A stretch of DNA of 64,000 nucleotides from contig JAEQBH010004550.1 of NCBI GenBank assembly GCA_016808115.1, forward strand, positions 124,001 through 188,000, read 5' to 3'. A program made the position numbers and the translations under genes. The stretch's first letter is position 1, and each line of letters starts with the position of its first letter. Under the pieces are notes generated by a model that was not told where the DNA came from, ran no database searches, and saw nothing but the letters and a program-made list of their open reading frames with translations. The DNA is from Tetrastigma voinierianum (Eukaryota > Streptophyta > Magnoliopsida > Vitales > Vitaceae). Shown in pieces: positions 46,013 through 57,661 of the stretch.

Positions 46013-48718
46013 TGTTGGTTGGACCAAGACATATCTAATTTATGACACTATTACCAAGGACTATTGTCTATAGTGATAATGCCATAACTTGTACTTGTGT
46101 TCTATAACTATTGTATTCATTTAGAGCATTTTATTGGAGTAAATCATTGTGTTACGGTTGTTTTGATCCATTAAATGTTGCAAGTGCACATGTCACAGCA
46201 AGTAGTAAATTGGATTTAAGTGGGATATCGATCATAAGTCCTCGAAATTTTCAATCAATTACCTGACTACTCGAGCTTCATACTGTTGGACTATAATAGA
46301 CAATTTGAATCAATTTGCGAAAGCCTTGAAATATGAAAACAAAAATAATATGAATGAATAACAAATGAATGACTCTTGAAATAATAAAATGACAGAATTT
46401 AGATTGAGCGATTTATCTATAAAGGGAACATTGGAAATAAAGCTATTATGAAGAATCAATTCCTCGCAGAAACTATGCAGTAATTTTTTGCTTTTCTGAA
46501 CCCGCAGTTTTAAAACTAGTCGAGGAATATGATAGTGCATTTGGATCTCCTCCAAACCCTGCCAGTTCATCATCTCACCTTCACTTAGTTTCTCTCGAAT
46601 CGATGCGGCCTAGATAACTACTTACTAATCTGGGTAAGCGCATTGCAGGTATTTTTCTTTCTCGATACTTCATACCCATAACATGGGCAAACCTTAGCTC
46701 TTTTGTATGGTCATTGCATGGGTTTACTATCTTTGGTTCCTCTTCCTCTAGATTAGAACAACTCATTCTTTCCTTGATTAGATCGTTGCTAACTTCGGAG
46801 TTGAATTCACGATTAATTGGCGAACTCTGCATGCTTAAATTGATAACTCACTCAGCTCATTCGGTTTCAAGTGAGAAAGATGATGTATCAATTTAATTAG
46901 CGAGCATATTAGATCATCAATACTCCAGGTTCTCATGCCCTCGAGAAGTTGTTCATCACTCTCGGGAATGCCCAGCTATACGTGTCGCTCGGAGGCATAA
47001 CGGAAATCGAGCTTGGAACGACCGTTATGGGTATAAGAGCCCGACATTGGGATCAATTCAGGAAATCACATAAAACCCGACAAGTCGATTTATAAGGCGA
47101 AGTTCGATAATAGAATAAAATTCTACAGGAAAGATAATTTAGAAAATAGCATCATTTCAATGGGATGAATTCTAAATCAACTGGATTACACCATACATTG
47201 GCTTCAGTGATCCAAGAAAACCATTGTCGGCGGTAGTTTGAAATCCAAAATTTATGCGGAATTCAAACAGCAGACGATAATTGAAGAAATATAAATCTGC
47301 GTTATTCTGACCTTTACAGTGCGTTGAATCAATTAAAAGCGAAAATACAAACTAATCTAAAAATTAAAAAGAAAGAAAAGAAAATTATCTGAGGGCCTTG
47401 ACAACCAGGATCTCTATTTCAAGTCACGAAGGCTGCGTTCCTTACATTCTTGGTGTGTATTTCTCAGGAGTTACGAAGTTGGAGCCCTAATTTGATCTCT
47501 TTTGGTGGTTAACGCGGTATGTTGATCTTTGTCGCGGCGAAACAGTCTTGTCGCGACCTTATTTTGTCTCGGTCTTTTATCGCGAAGCCTTTGCAATTTG
47601 GTCGCGACATGTCTTTGGTGGAGCGTGTCGCGACGACACTCTTGTCCAGCGACCTTTATCTCTATGCGACTGATGTGTGACATCTTAATGTTGTCGCGAC
47701 CTTCGATCTATATAAGCGGATGTGCGACCTGTATCAATCATCGCGACCTCTTATTCTATATACATTGTCATGTTGCTTTAATGATGTCGCGACCTCACAT
47801 CTTTGCAATGGATGTCGTGACAAACAGGTGTTGTCGTGATCTTCTTTTCTTATTATTATCGCGTGCATTGAATGATGTACGACCTCCCCTTTCATGTATT
47901 TGATGTCATGGCAGCTTGATCTTATCGGCCTTCTTTTGATGCCAGTGTAAGGCCATTTAAGTGATGTAGCGACCTTCTCTCTTTGGGCGATGATGTCGTG
48001 ACCTTGGTTTCATGGCCCGGTGTCGCGGCGACCTGATGATGGCGATGTTGTGGCGCATCGAGATGTCGCGACATAAATGTTCGATGATTATTTATCTTAC
48101 ATCATGACTTCTTTTTGGTGTCGCGACCTCATCATCCACTGTACATGGGTTTAATTATGTCGCGACCTCTGAATGATGTCGCGACATCGTGTCTTCTTCT
48201 TCATGATTCTGGTTGCTTGACTTTGAGTTCACTTCCATGACTCGTTTTGTCTTTGGTGTCTTCCATTTGTGGCCCCGGGCTTTGTAGTTGCAACCTTAAT
48301 ATGTATTTTGATTCTTGAAAAAGCTTCACAACATCAAATCTTTTAATCCTTTTCGCCTCTCCTGGCTGACTTCCTTTGTAATTAGATCGATCTTGTTCGG
48401 TCATATTTTGCTCCTTTTCTTGCAATTTACGCTTTCTTTTGAATTCCCTGGCACCATTAGTTTGGTGAAGTATTCCATATTCTGCATATAAATGGAGTCT
48501 TTTTATATAAAAATCAATCGGAAAAATGGGTGAAAATAGATGACTTTAAGCTCATCAAACTCCCCGAGCAAAATTTTGCTTGTCCCCCGAGCAAGAAAAG
48601 ATTTGTTTGTCCTCGAGCAAAAGGACATTTACGTTACATTTTGCAGCTTTTCTCATTCAACTATTTTGTTATGGAATTAAGAGATATCCCTATTATTTCA
48701 AATTTCAGTTTTTATGCA
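46013..48718 (-). repeat. Athila-like 5' LTR
   Basis: 2706 bp, paired with 36057-38764. Contains the second GTCGCGAC array (about 47520-48190; nine exact copies). The pair allows age estimation once indel-type sequencing errors are excluded. Confidence 0.82.
47520..48190. repeat. GTCGCGAC-rich irregular array (5' LTR copy)
   Basis: Nine exact GTCGCGAC palindromes plus variants, in the same order as at 37560-38240 but with differing exact sites, so individual palindromes decay or are restored independently. Confidence 0.85.
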
Positions 48719-49435
48719 AGGTCAAGACGTCAGGGATCAATACTCGGACACCAACGGGAGTCGGTAACGTTTAGCAAAGGTAACCCATGTAAGGCCAGAC
48801 CTTGCTGGAGTCTACCGAGTTACTATGCTAGGCTGGTTGAGAATATCGATCTCCCGAGGATATTTAATTAGGTTTATTTCCCCTTACCATATCGAGGAAG
48901 AGGAGGCTTGAGGCATCTTGGGTTCAACCACGTAGAGCGATTCGAGGGCATCACTGTCCGTCCCAGCGGCTGACGGTGAAGAGTCGTCGCCAATACGTAA
49001 AGAAAGAAGAAACGACAGAACCCATGATAAACATACGAGAAAAAGCGAAATCGATCAATTTAACCTGGCGCCTCGTTGTACGATCTCGAAAAGAAACGAA
49101 GAATGAAGCGGTCCAAAATAAGACGGAAGAGGCTACCTCAGGAAAAATGCCAAGAAAAGACTCTACCTGAGATTGGACGGATGAGAAAATGAAATGCGAG
49201 ATCAGAGAACAAAGAAAGAGGATCACGGGATCGGAGGAACACAAGGCGGAGGAGGTCGTGAAAGGCGAAGGGAATGGGAAAAACAAGCGCGAAACCCGAG
49301 TCATCATTGTATCGCACGACATATGATGGCGATCAAGCCTTAATTAGCCCATTGGCAGGACACGTCGATCATGCCAGATACGAGAAGAGTTAGCCCTTGC
49401 CCACGCATTAATTTCTGAAATTTGGGGGCAAGCCA
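48719..49435 (+). other. Tat-A 3' internal region and polypurine tract
   Basis: Continuation of Tat-A after the nested insertion. A minus-strand open frame at 48951-49322 (123 codons) lies where Tat elements may have an antisense ORF but shows no domain I can name. Polypurine tract AATTTGGGGGCA at 49419-49430. Confidence 0.6.
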
Positions 49436-50041
49436 GTGGGTTAGAAAAATGGAAGCCTATGACCCGCTCAATAAGCGAAGGAATGGTGTGCTAGATGCAT
49501 TGTCAGAGACCCTCGGTACAGCCCAAAGCGAAGGCAGAAACAAAACAGTGAGAATTCAGTCTTGGATAAGTGGAAGGATCGAACCTGTAGAATCATATTG
49601 TGTTTTACTTGATACAAAAAATGAATAACCCATGCTGATATGACATCACCTTGATACAACCAAATCTCTGATAAGGAAGGAAGATTATCCCAATCATGAC
49701 TCTTTCTAAATCCATTACCAATCAGAATCGCATTAATAACAAAGAAAAATCACATCCAGTAGGGCAATCCTGATCATTATCCAGCGGTGAAGATACTGAC
49801 TCATTCATACACACTGCATGATACTAAACAATCTAAGCGGGTCTCTCTTTCTCTCGAAGCGGCTTGCCCAGGCATCGGGGCTGACCCTGCAGGCGAAGGC
49901 CTCGCAGACCCCCTGCTCTTGTGTTTGTGGAAAGTGATGTTTAAAACCGATAAAATCAGCGTGCCGGACTATTTAAAGCTCGAGACTGATCCAGCATCTT
50001 CTGACTCGGCCAGCGAGTAGTCTTGAAATTAAGAGCCGAAG
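49436..50041 (+). repeat. Tat-A 3' LTR
   Basis: Starts GTGGGTTAGAAAAATGG; pairs with 29894-about 30500. Best conserved between 49605 and 49860. The end is placed at GTTTCA (50041) and is uncertain. Confidence 0.62.
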
Positions 50042-51039
50042 GCAGCCATATTGTTTCAGTGAGTTAGGTTGAAAAGACATCATCAATTTCTATAATATAT
50101 AATGTATATAATACATTGGTTTTTTAGTTAACCTATATATTGTTAACTAAAAATGGCGTTAATAAATATTTGGTTATATGTTGTAGTTAAGTTTTGTTTA
50201 TATAAATACAGGCAAAAACCAGCGTAGATTTTTATTTAGTGGCACGGTTTGATTAACTAAACCATACTTATCCTAATTTTTGTAGAAAATAAAAGTGCAT
50301 TTTTGTCAAAATCAGGCCAAAAATTGATGGAATATCAAAATTCCGAAATTTGATTTTCAAAATAACTTTTTATCAAATTACCCAAAATCAAAAAGTTTGA
50401 ATTTTGAAAATTTGAAATTGCATTACATAATGTGAACTAAAAAATGCAAAATTTGAAATTTCATCTATATATATATACTCAGTTTAGTAATGTGAGCATA
50501 GAAAATTTATCTAGTAAAAAAATATTATATATATCAATATTTAAGTGAATAACATTTACAGAAATTTTCTAAAAATATCTATATGAAAAATTAAGAACAC
50601 ATTTTCAAAAAAGTTTCCCTCTTTTTGCTAATATAAATTTTAAAAATAAATAAAAACAAACAGGAAAAAGAAGTGGAAGAAATCAATATTCGAAAACCAT
50701 TAAATGCATTGAAAGCCCTCAAGCTATAAAGGCAAAAGTTTTGTACAATGTAGTTCCATTATTCAATGAAACAGACAGAAAGGAGTTATTCCTTACCTAC
50801 CACTACCAGCATCAGCCTCATATTCACCAGACAACATACGGTATCGTTGTACCAAACCATTTTAGGGTGATTTGATTAGAAGATCTTTTGAAAATTCAAT
50901 TTTAAAAATATGAATTTACAATAACTTTTTACCTTATTTTAATAAAAATATGTTCTTATTTTATAATTATTATTTTTTAAAGATAGATATAAATAAGTTG
51001 AATAAAAAAAAAAAATTTTTGTTTAGAATGGGTTATTTA
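50042..51039. other. AT-rich spacer right of Tat-A
   Basis: No gene recognised. A TTAGTTAAC/GTTAACTAA palindromic stretch occurs near 50130-50150. Otherwise low-complexity A/T sequence. Confidence 0.4.
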
Positions 51040-51380
51040 TCAATAAAAAATATGGTAAATGTTAGATTTACAAACTTTAAAGTATTTGATATTTTTTAAT
51101 CAAATAGTTCATGTATCTCCTCTCATCACCTTGACACACTCAATATTCTTATTAATTTTTTAGTTTATTTTGACAAAAATATGGTTCTTATTTTCTTGTA
51201 AAAATAATTCATTCTTTTAAAATATACATGAAACAGAAGAGACATTATTATATAAAATGAGTTATTTTTCAAAAATAAAACATGGTAAATATTATATTTA
51301 CAAAATTTGAAGTATTTGAGGTTTTTTAATAAAATATTTCATATATCGCCCCCCATCTTTTGACACACTCGATAATCTTT
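51040..51380. repeat. Tandem duplication of about 215 bp reaching into the TNL-3 TIR fragment
   Basis: Copy A about 51040-51158 and copy B about 51255-51380 share GGTAAAT.TTA.ATTTACAAA, TATTTGA..TTTTTTAAT and TTGACACACTC.ATA.TCTT, with similar sequence between. The last block encodes TIR residues (KIIECVK on the minus strand) in copy B, and its echo is present in copy A, so the duplication includes coding sequence. Confidence 0.7.
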
Positions 51381-51640
51381 GTGGGTTCATCCAAACAACA
51401 ACTTGAAGAAGCATAAATTTTACGATCGAAAGAACAATGACTTGATAAATCCTAGATTCCCTCAATAGCCTGTAGAGTGTAGAAATTTTTTTTTTCTCCT
51501 AGTTAGTTATCTTTTCAAAGTGTTGATTCCCTTTCAGCAAAGGGTCGGGTGAAGCTGGGAAGTAAAGCTTTAAATAGGTATATATCTTCACCTCTGAAAC
51601 TAAGGAAGATGTCATACTTCCATGGATATTGCTTTTGTTG
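51350..51640 (-). pseudogene. TNL-3: isolated TIR-domain fragment
   Basis: Minus strand, in shifting frames: WKYDIFLSFRGEDIYLFKAL (about 51575-51630), then LYRLLRESRIYQVIVLS (the LLRAIEESRISIIVFS block, about 51430-51480), SSSCCLDEPTKIIECVK (about 51355-51405). The order and spacing match the TIR exon of TNL-2, but beta-B/alpha-B is missing or replaced by a short tract with an A/T run. No NB-ARC or LRR follows at lower coordinates, where the Tat-A element begins. A third, decayed member of the TNL cluster. Confidence 0.78.
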
Positions 51641-52084
51641 GTTGTGCGTCTAAAATGGAATGTTAGAATAAGAAAAGATATAAGTGATAGTCTCAGCAAT
51701 AATCGGTATGATGCCTTGAAGAAAGGTAAAAACAAAGCATGGAGTTCAGGCCCAAAGTGAACATTATTATATCAATATGGAGGGAAGAGTTCATAAGGTT
51801 TCTCAACAATTGAATCAGAGTCGGGTTCAGACTTAACCGTATGGGTGGATGTTGAACAAAGTGTATGATCGGTCCAGTGATCGGAATGGGGAGGAAGAGC
51901 TATTTTGGGAAGAGCAAGCCAAAATCATGAGGCCTCATATTCAAAGTCAGACGATAATAAATGCCGATATAAATGCCCATAAGGTTTCCCAGGCCTTTTC
52001 TTTCTTTTTCCCTTCCATTTATCTTTCAATTTTCTTGTTTACCAAACATAGGGATGAGCACAGTAGTCTTTTTACATCGAAGCT
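51641..52084. other. Spacer between TNL-3 and Tat-B
   Basis: No recognisable gene. An open plus-strand stretch at 51849-52112 (87 codons) has no familiar motif and ends in a hydrophobic run; I do not call it a gene. Confidence 0.4.
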
Positions 52085-52160
52085 GGTGGAGCTTCTTTGG
52101 GTCATTTGGTAGATCCGTCGGGTTGGGTCGATGTACAACTAGCACAAAAGGGTGAGTGGA
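52085..52160 (-). repeat. Tat-B 3' LTR, outer end
   Basis: GGTGGAGCTTCTTTGGGTC...CCGTCGGGTTGGGTCGATG and ACAACTAGCACAAAAGGGTG match the last 75 bp of the window. The LTR must extend to the right but its inner edge is not fixed; no clear polypurine tract is visible before the antisense ORF. An alternative tract (GAAATGGGGGCAT, minus strand, about 57280-57295) would imply a very long LTR. Confidence 0.5.
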
Positions 52161-54854
52161 GGGTGTGTGTCATTTGCCTCTCGATGCCTAAGTGGGTTTC
52201 CTTCGAGGAAAAACAAGATCAGAAACGTGGTTTTTGTGATTGCATTACCTTTCTTCGGGTGCTGGTATTTATCATGGGTGATCCTGTGGCTTTCCTTGTT
52301 AAGGCAATGGAAATGCGACCTCTTCCCAATTGGGTAGGGAATCTCCTTTTCCTTATCGCTAGCTGAATATTAGGAGATTATTAGGGAGCCGTAATCGTGG
52401 GGGATCTTTCTTCCCTTAATGAGTAGATATCGGATCATGGAGATGGAGTGCTTTCCTTTCCTACGCCTCAACTGGTGGACAGCGGTTTATCCTTGTCACC
52501 GTCGGCCTTGGGCTTAGTTTGACCATGGGCTTGCGCCTTTACAGGTAACCGGGCGTCATCGTGGTAGGAGTCCCAGCGTGAGCTCTTACGCTGTGGGGAT
52601 GCTAACCGGCGTAAGCTTTGCGATGGTTCGTTCGCGGAAATCCGCACGGAGATTATGCGTGATTTTTAGGCACTGTTAAGTTGCCTCCGGTACCCTGGCG
52701 GCTGAGCTTGAGACTGAGGGCTGAATAAGATTTAGGTCGGCGATGAATTCCACATGGTTGAACGGGGGTTTTGTTAATTACAGGCTTGTCGCCGTCAATG
52801 GTATCGCAGTAATGATGGCTTCTCTTCGACTTTTGCGTCCATTTCAACTGACGTTTCCAGTGTTTTTAGAAGCACCCTACGGCTATTTGAACCGTATTCC
52901 CCTGTTCTTCAAACCTCTTTCTTTGTGATCTCAGATTTTTCTTCCTCGAAACTTCTCTGATCATCACTTAAGACTGCTCTTAGTGGTTTCTATCGTTCTA
53001 TCTCGCTTGGGGTCGTCTCTTTTGTTTTATTCCCTAGTTTGGTACGTCTTTCTTCTTCTTCCCCTGTTTACCTTTTCTTGTTCTGGATTCCGTGGGTCCC
53101 TTGTGGTCGTTGTTTGTCTCCTCTTCCTCACTTTTTTTGCTGGAGTTCTGTTGAGCGCCTTTTAGCCGTGGGGAGTTATTGTTCCAACTTTAGGTTTATT
53201 AGGGTGTGTTTGGCTGGGATTTCACCTCTTTATCATTCGTTTGACCTCCCTTATACTTGCCCAATCATGCGCACTTCCTCTAGGCCCAATCGTTCTTCGT
53301 GCGCACATGAGTTAGTCGGGCTTGATTTAGGGGAGACGGTGAAGGAGGCCGTAGTCTAGCCATGGTTGTCAATCGTGTCCCTTCAGTGGGACCTCCTTCC
53401 TCGTCTAGCCCGAGGCAAGGCGAGTCTCGGTGAGATCGGTACCACACAGCGAGTTCGACTACTTGAGGGTTCACGTCTGCGAATGCAGTAGTGGGCCCTA
53501 GTTGGATCGAGCCCTCTTTAGGAAAGACCTTCGCCGCTCGCTATAGGCCCCCCTTTGGTGTTCATGTTTAGTGTCCCGATTTTCTCACTTCTTACATCGT
53601 CCAAGTGCCGAAGATGGTTTTCTTATTTGAGGCGGCCTTCAAGAACGACCTTCGCTTTCCTTTGCATCCCTTTATCAAAAGCTTCTTATAGCACTTTAAA
53701 GTGCATTAAAGTCTAACTTTCTCCCTAATTTAGGGGCGTTACGCCGAGTGTGGTGGTCTTTAGGGATAAAGGTCTCGGGGTTCCAGGCCTTAGCTTTGCT
53801 CTGGACTTCTTTAGTGTGAAGGAGGCCACGGAAGGGCTTTGTACATTTCAAGCAGCACCCGATGCGAGGCGATCATCTCGAATCTTCGTCCTCGCCTGGC
53901 TCACTTGGAAGGAACATTATTTTTTCGTCAGTGGTCTTAATTGGGGTATCATCACTGGCAAATAGAGAAGATACGCTTGGCATTAGGCCAGTTTGGAATT
54001 TGCCCGAACATCGTGAGTTTGTTTTGAGGTCAATTGGGTTTAGCCTTGAAGTCATGAATGTTTCTAGCTGCTTTGGTTGTGCGACCTTGGTGGTCGCGGA
54101 CAGCTCAGGGATGAAGAGGTGAAGCGGAAGTTGATTAAATGTAGCCCGCTGACGTATTCCGAGCTTATTAGATTGGATATTCTTGGGCCTTCTAGTGTAG
54201 AGCCTTAGAGCCTTGGGTCATAATCTTCTCAACCCTCGCTTTGGGAGCCACACCTCGATCTTACGTCATGAAGCCAGCTTCTTGGGAAGAGCTTGACCGG
54301 GTTGATTTTTGGCGAACAAGAAAGAAGGCGCGGCGCAGGTCGCCTGCCCCAAGAGCAGCCATGCGGCTCGAGGCAAAGTCCCAAAGTTGGGGGCATCCTC
54401 CTCGCCATCGTCCCATTAGGATGAAGTCGGGTGATTACGACGAGGTTGCCGCCTCATCCCGTGGTTGAGGTGTCAAAGGTGACAGGTCCACAACTCCGTT
54501 CTCCCATGCCGCGGTAGCTAAGAGTCCTCCAAAGAGGACCGCCGAGCCTCCTCTGGATATCCTGCCTATATCTATTCGTAGCCCCTCGGCGCAAAGCACT
54601 GAGCTTCCTTTCGGGGTGTCTGAGGACGAGGGGAGGAAGCATCTCGGACTTGAGAGGGATGAGGACTCGTCGCTCGTGAATGTAGAGCTTCATTTGTCGG
54701 GGTTGTATAAATCCATCCTACGAGGACTCTAACCTCGAGAGCGGATCTCATAATAGTTAGGAGGCTACGGCCTTATCAGCAGGGAGGCGGCCACCATATC
54801 GGAACGCCTTTATTTGTTCGTTCCACCATTGTTTCAAACTATCCGTTAATTTTA

Positions 54855-56612
54855 TGTGACGCCCCAATCCCGGGGGTCCATTGAAACACTGTCTGACTGC
54901 GGAATACTGGGTGGATGTCAGGTGGCTGACACATTTCATAAAATCGAGGCCAGTCTCGCTGTCTGGGGCTCTGAGTACAAAACTTGTCCCAACAATTAAC
55001 AACAACCACAGTTATATGCGAGTAAAATGACCACTTGGCTGTGCATCGATACTCTGAGAATTACATCAACTATATACCAATAGTTCAAGAGTTGATACAT
55101 CGCTCTTAATACAAACATATATTAAAATTAAAATTTAATACATGTTTTACATAATCCATGTCTAAAGCATATCAGGCTTTCTTCTCAAAACGACCTCACA
55201 ATAATTGGCCTTCTAGATAAACTCCTTATTACTGAAATAATATTCCCTCAGCCAGGGTGAGCAATGCTAGGTAGTGGAATTTCCCTACTTGGGTACTCAT
55301 ACTTCAGTCTGTATCATGGAAAAAAATCAAACTTAAGCGGAAATACGTAGTCTGCTTGAGATATGCATTTTCCACTCCCGGTGTCTCGAGTCCTCATTTC
55401 CCTCACATGCAAGCCAAATGTGAGTAAAAATCTGATTTCAAAACAAAAGCTTTTTGTTCTCGAAAAACTTACCTCTGAAGTTTAGTAAAAATTTGTTGAG
55501 ACTGACCCTCAGGCGAATGCGTTTGGATAATCATAAAGGCGCAATTCATAGGCCCACTCCGACATGAATTGTTGAATAATCCCAACATAATTCTCAGGAA
55601 AATCTTGAGTAAATTCACTACTTAGAAACATTTTCATTTTTATTTTCTTTCGTATGGTAGTGCTCACAATATTAGGGTGCCCCGGTGCATATGGAATGCG
55701 TATCTTAATTCAACTTGACTCATGCTAATATATAAAACATGTGTATACTAACATAATCAACTCACATAAATCATGTTATTTTATTTGCAACCAATAACAC
55801 CAAGAATTAGCTCACATGGGCTAATTAGCCCGATCGATTAATTCGTTTGAATACTTTGGCTCTGTGAAAATCACCTGATTCACGTGAATAGTGAAGCCAC
55901 AGGGTCGACAGCGTTCCGCGACCACTGGGATCTTCTCCTCGGTTCAAATATTTTGAGAATGAAAACGCCCGTTTAATTCAGGCCTCGGAGAATATCTCTA
56001 ACCATACACATGGCTCTTAGCCAAAGAATTACATAAGTAGGAGAAGACTACTGCATCTTGGGGTTAATCGGAACTCGCGAATCGATGTGTGTGCGTGGCT
56101 TCCTTACGCATAGATCGAGCTTTCAACTACCTTCTTTGTCGAACCAACGATTACAGATAGGTGGAAATCTAGAGAAGGAACACTTTCTCTCTTCTAAATC
56201 TGAAAATCCACTCACTGGTTTGTTCTCTGATTTGGAGAAGAAGCTATTCATTTGTCTTATTCGACAACATTTAAAAATTCGATTTATATTCGTAGTTTGG
56301 ATTTTGACACGTAATAATCTGCGTTAAATTCAATCATCTCTTCAATGCGTCTTGACATGTCGTAGGCGCATGTATTAGGTGACTTTGGTCGCGTTCAGCA
56401 TGCTCCTGGCCGTTTTGACACGAACCTCGTTGCCTGGCGTGAGTCGACCTATCTCGAGGTGTGAGGGGTCGACGATGGTAAATTTAGATTTCCGCGAGGC
56501 GATTTTGACGGTGAAGTCGGTTTCATCATCAGAGATCTGAAAAATTTTGGGTTTTGATCGAAATTACCGTTTTACCCTTTTTCAAAAAATTTGAATTTTC
56601 TCGGGTTTTACA
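54855..56612 (+). mobile_element. Solo LTR (1758 bp) inside the Tat-B antisense ORF
   Basis: Begins TGTGACGCCCCAATCCC and ends TCGGGTTTTACA, flanked by TTTTA on both sides (54850-54854 and 56613-56617). TGT(A/G)AC(A/G)CCCC starts are common in plant Ty3/gypsy (chromovirus) LTRs, so the family is probably gypsy. No internal region remains. Rejoined flanks are continuous with the Tat-B antisense region, making this the youngest event there. No homologous full element is in the window. Confidence 0.88.
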
Positions 56613-56852
56613 TTTTATCTCGTTTCTACAGATGGCTACCTATATGAAGAGCACGCGGGGAGAAATTTGTAGCTTCTGGGGTCTCACCTTCAAAGCGTTG
56701 AAGCGATATAAAGCCAAGGTTGCCACCGACTCCAGAAGAAGAAGTAGACCTTCAAGCTGAGATCTGTGTATGCAGGATATTGACGCGGAAGTATGAATCA
56801 GACCTGGAAGGCACACCATGTGTGAAGCCTGGCGAAGATAAAGAAAAGAATG

Positions 56853-56985
56853 CTCGGGTCGAGTTGAGGGTTGTCGAGGACAAGCTGCGGGCGGTCAGGG
56901 ACGAGCTGCATGTGGCTAGGGACGAGCTACAAGTGGTTCGGGACAAGCTACACGCGGTTCGAAATGAGCTGTGCATCCAAGCCAC
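56853..56985 (+). repeat. 21-bp coding repeat giving coiled-coil heptads
   Basis: Six or seven imperfect 21-bp units encode LRAVRDE, LHVARDE, LQVVRDK, LHAVRNE and similar heptads with Leu and Val at the a/d positions: a strong parallel coiled coil in the antisense ORF product. Frame is open from 56720 to 57061. Confidence 0.8.
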
Positions 56986-57198
56986 GACATTAAGTCGAGT
57001 CATCCAAGAAGCTTCCAAGGCCGTGAGCTCCGTGGAACGCCCTAGCCGAGAAATGCCATGAACCGTGGAGATCTTGAGGAGCGGGAGGTCGTGGTCGAAG
57101 GAAGGGATGATTGCCAGGAGCTTAGGATGAGGCACGTACCTTGTGAGCCTCAGGGTGGCTGCTTTTATTGATGCCTTAGGTTTTCCGGGTTTGGATTC

Positions 57199-57660
57199 CA
57201 ACTTCCAGAAGTTTCTGTTAAGGGGAGAGCGAGAAAGAAGAATGCGACTAGCAATGAGAGTGGACCAGTGGTTTTACGATGCCCCCATTTCTGTTCCTCT
57301 CCTTTGGTGAACTGAAGTTGGGGCTCTGTAGAGGCCGGCTCTCTACCTCCGGTCGTTGGGACACCTTCGACACATGAGCGGAGGTTCGGGTGAGGGTGCA
57401 GGTCTTGTGAGCATTTGGGCTTTTTCCCGATGGTTTACTTATTACTTGTTTAACTTTGGGCTTTGAGGCGCTGCATACGTAATCTTGAATATACCTAGTC
57501 GTCATTTTGTTTACGCTCGAGCCTAATTTGAAGACCTGACTCAGGTTATTTTCCTTTATGCCCTTTGGACCTTGTGTCTTCTTTGCATCTTACTTTCTGA
57601 CCCGAGTGCGAGGCTTAGGGCTATTGGCCTCCTTTAATCGCGAAATTTGTTGTGCAAACA
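57199..57660. other. Tat-B non-coding region
   Basis: No coding signal. Contains the purine-rich minus-strand tract GAAATGGGGGCAT at about 57280-57295. Confidence 0.4.
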
Positions 57661-57661
57661 C

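Larger units (their letters stand above)
36057..48718 (-). mobile_element. Athila-like Ty3/gypsy element nested in Tat-A
   Basis: Two long, closely similar repeats of about 2.7 kb (36057-38764 and 46013-48718), each running TGTTGGTTGG...to a CA end on the plus strand, flank an internal region of about 7.2 kb coded on the minus strand. From 5' LTR (high) to 3' LTR (low): gag (45670-44430), protease, RT, RNase H, integrase. Motifs such as MAPFGLCNAP and THKxSLAYHPRTNGRV fit the Athila branch. The insertion interrupts Tat-A, so it is younger. All frames are broken. The flanks CCCTT and AGGTC do not match, so LTR edges or the duplication are eroded. Confidence 0.85.
29894..50041 (+). mobile_element. 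Tat-A: Tat-type Ty3/gypsy element, split by a nested Athila-like element
   Basis: Related LTRs at 29894-about 30500 and about 49436-50041 (shared TTAGAAAA, TGGATAACCC/AGAATAACCC, GAAGATTATCCCAA, CTCTTTCTAAATCCATTACC, CATTATCCA). The internal region on the plus strand carries Gag, protease, RT, RNase H and integrase of the Tat clade (30900-35850), then is cut at 36056 and resumes at 48719 with a polypurine tract AATTTGGGGGCA (49419-49430) before the 3' LTR. LTRs are strongly diverged, so this is an old element. No clean 5-bp duplication was found. All frames are broken. Confidence 0.8.
53270..57060 (+). pseudogene. Tat-B antisense ORF relic (gypsy-type putative transposase N-terminal domain plus coiled coil)
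   Basis: On the strand opposite gag-pol, between integrase and 3' LTR. At 53612-53690 it reads VFLFEAAFKNDLRFPLHPFI, then fragments up to SRIFVLAWLTWKEHYFFVSG (about 53878-53935), resembling the domain Pfam calls 'transposase (putative) gypsy type'. A low-complexity charged stretch follows (54240-54470), then, past a solo LTR, a coiled coil of heptads (56853-56985). Extra antisense ORFs at this position are known in Tat elements; their function is unknown. Stops and an apparent splice acceptor (TTTCTACAG, 56624-56632) interrupt it. Confidence 0.55.

Noticed and set aside
48951..49322. 123-codon minus-strand frame as a membrane protein gene
   Set aside because: Hydrophobic Phe/Ser-rich sequence arises from the antisense of an AAG/GAA-rich stretch in Tat-A; no conserved motif.
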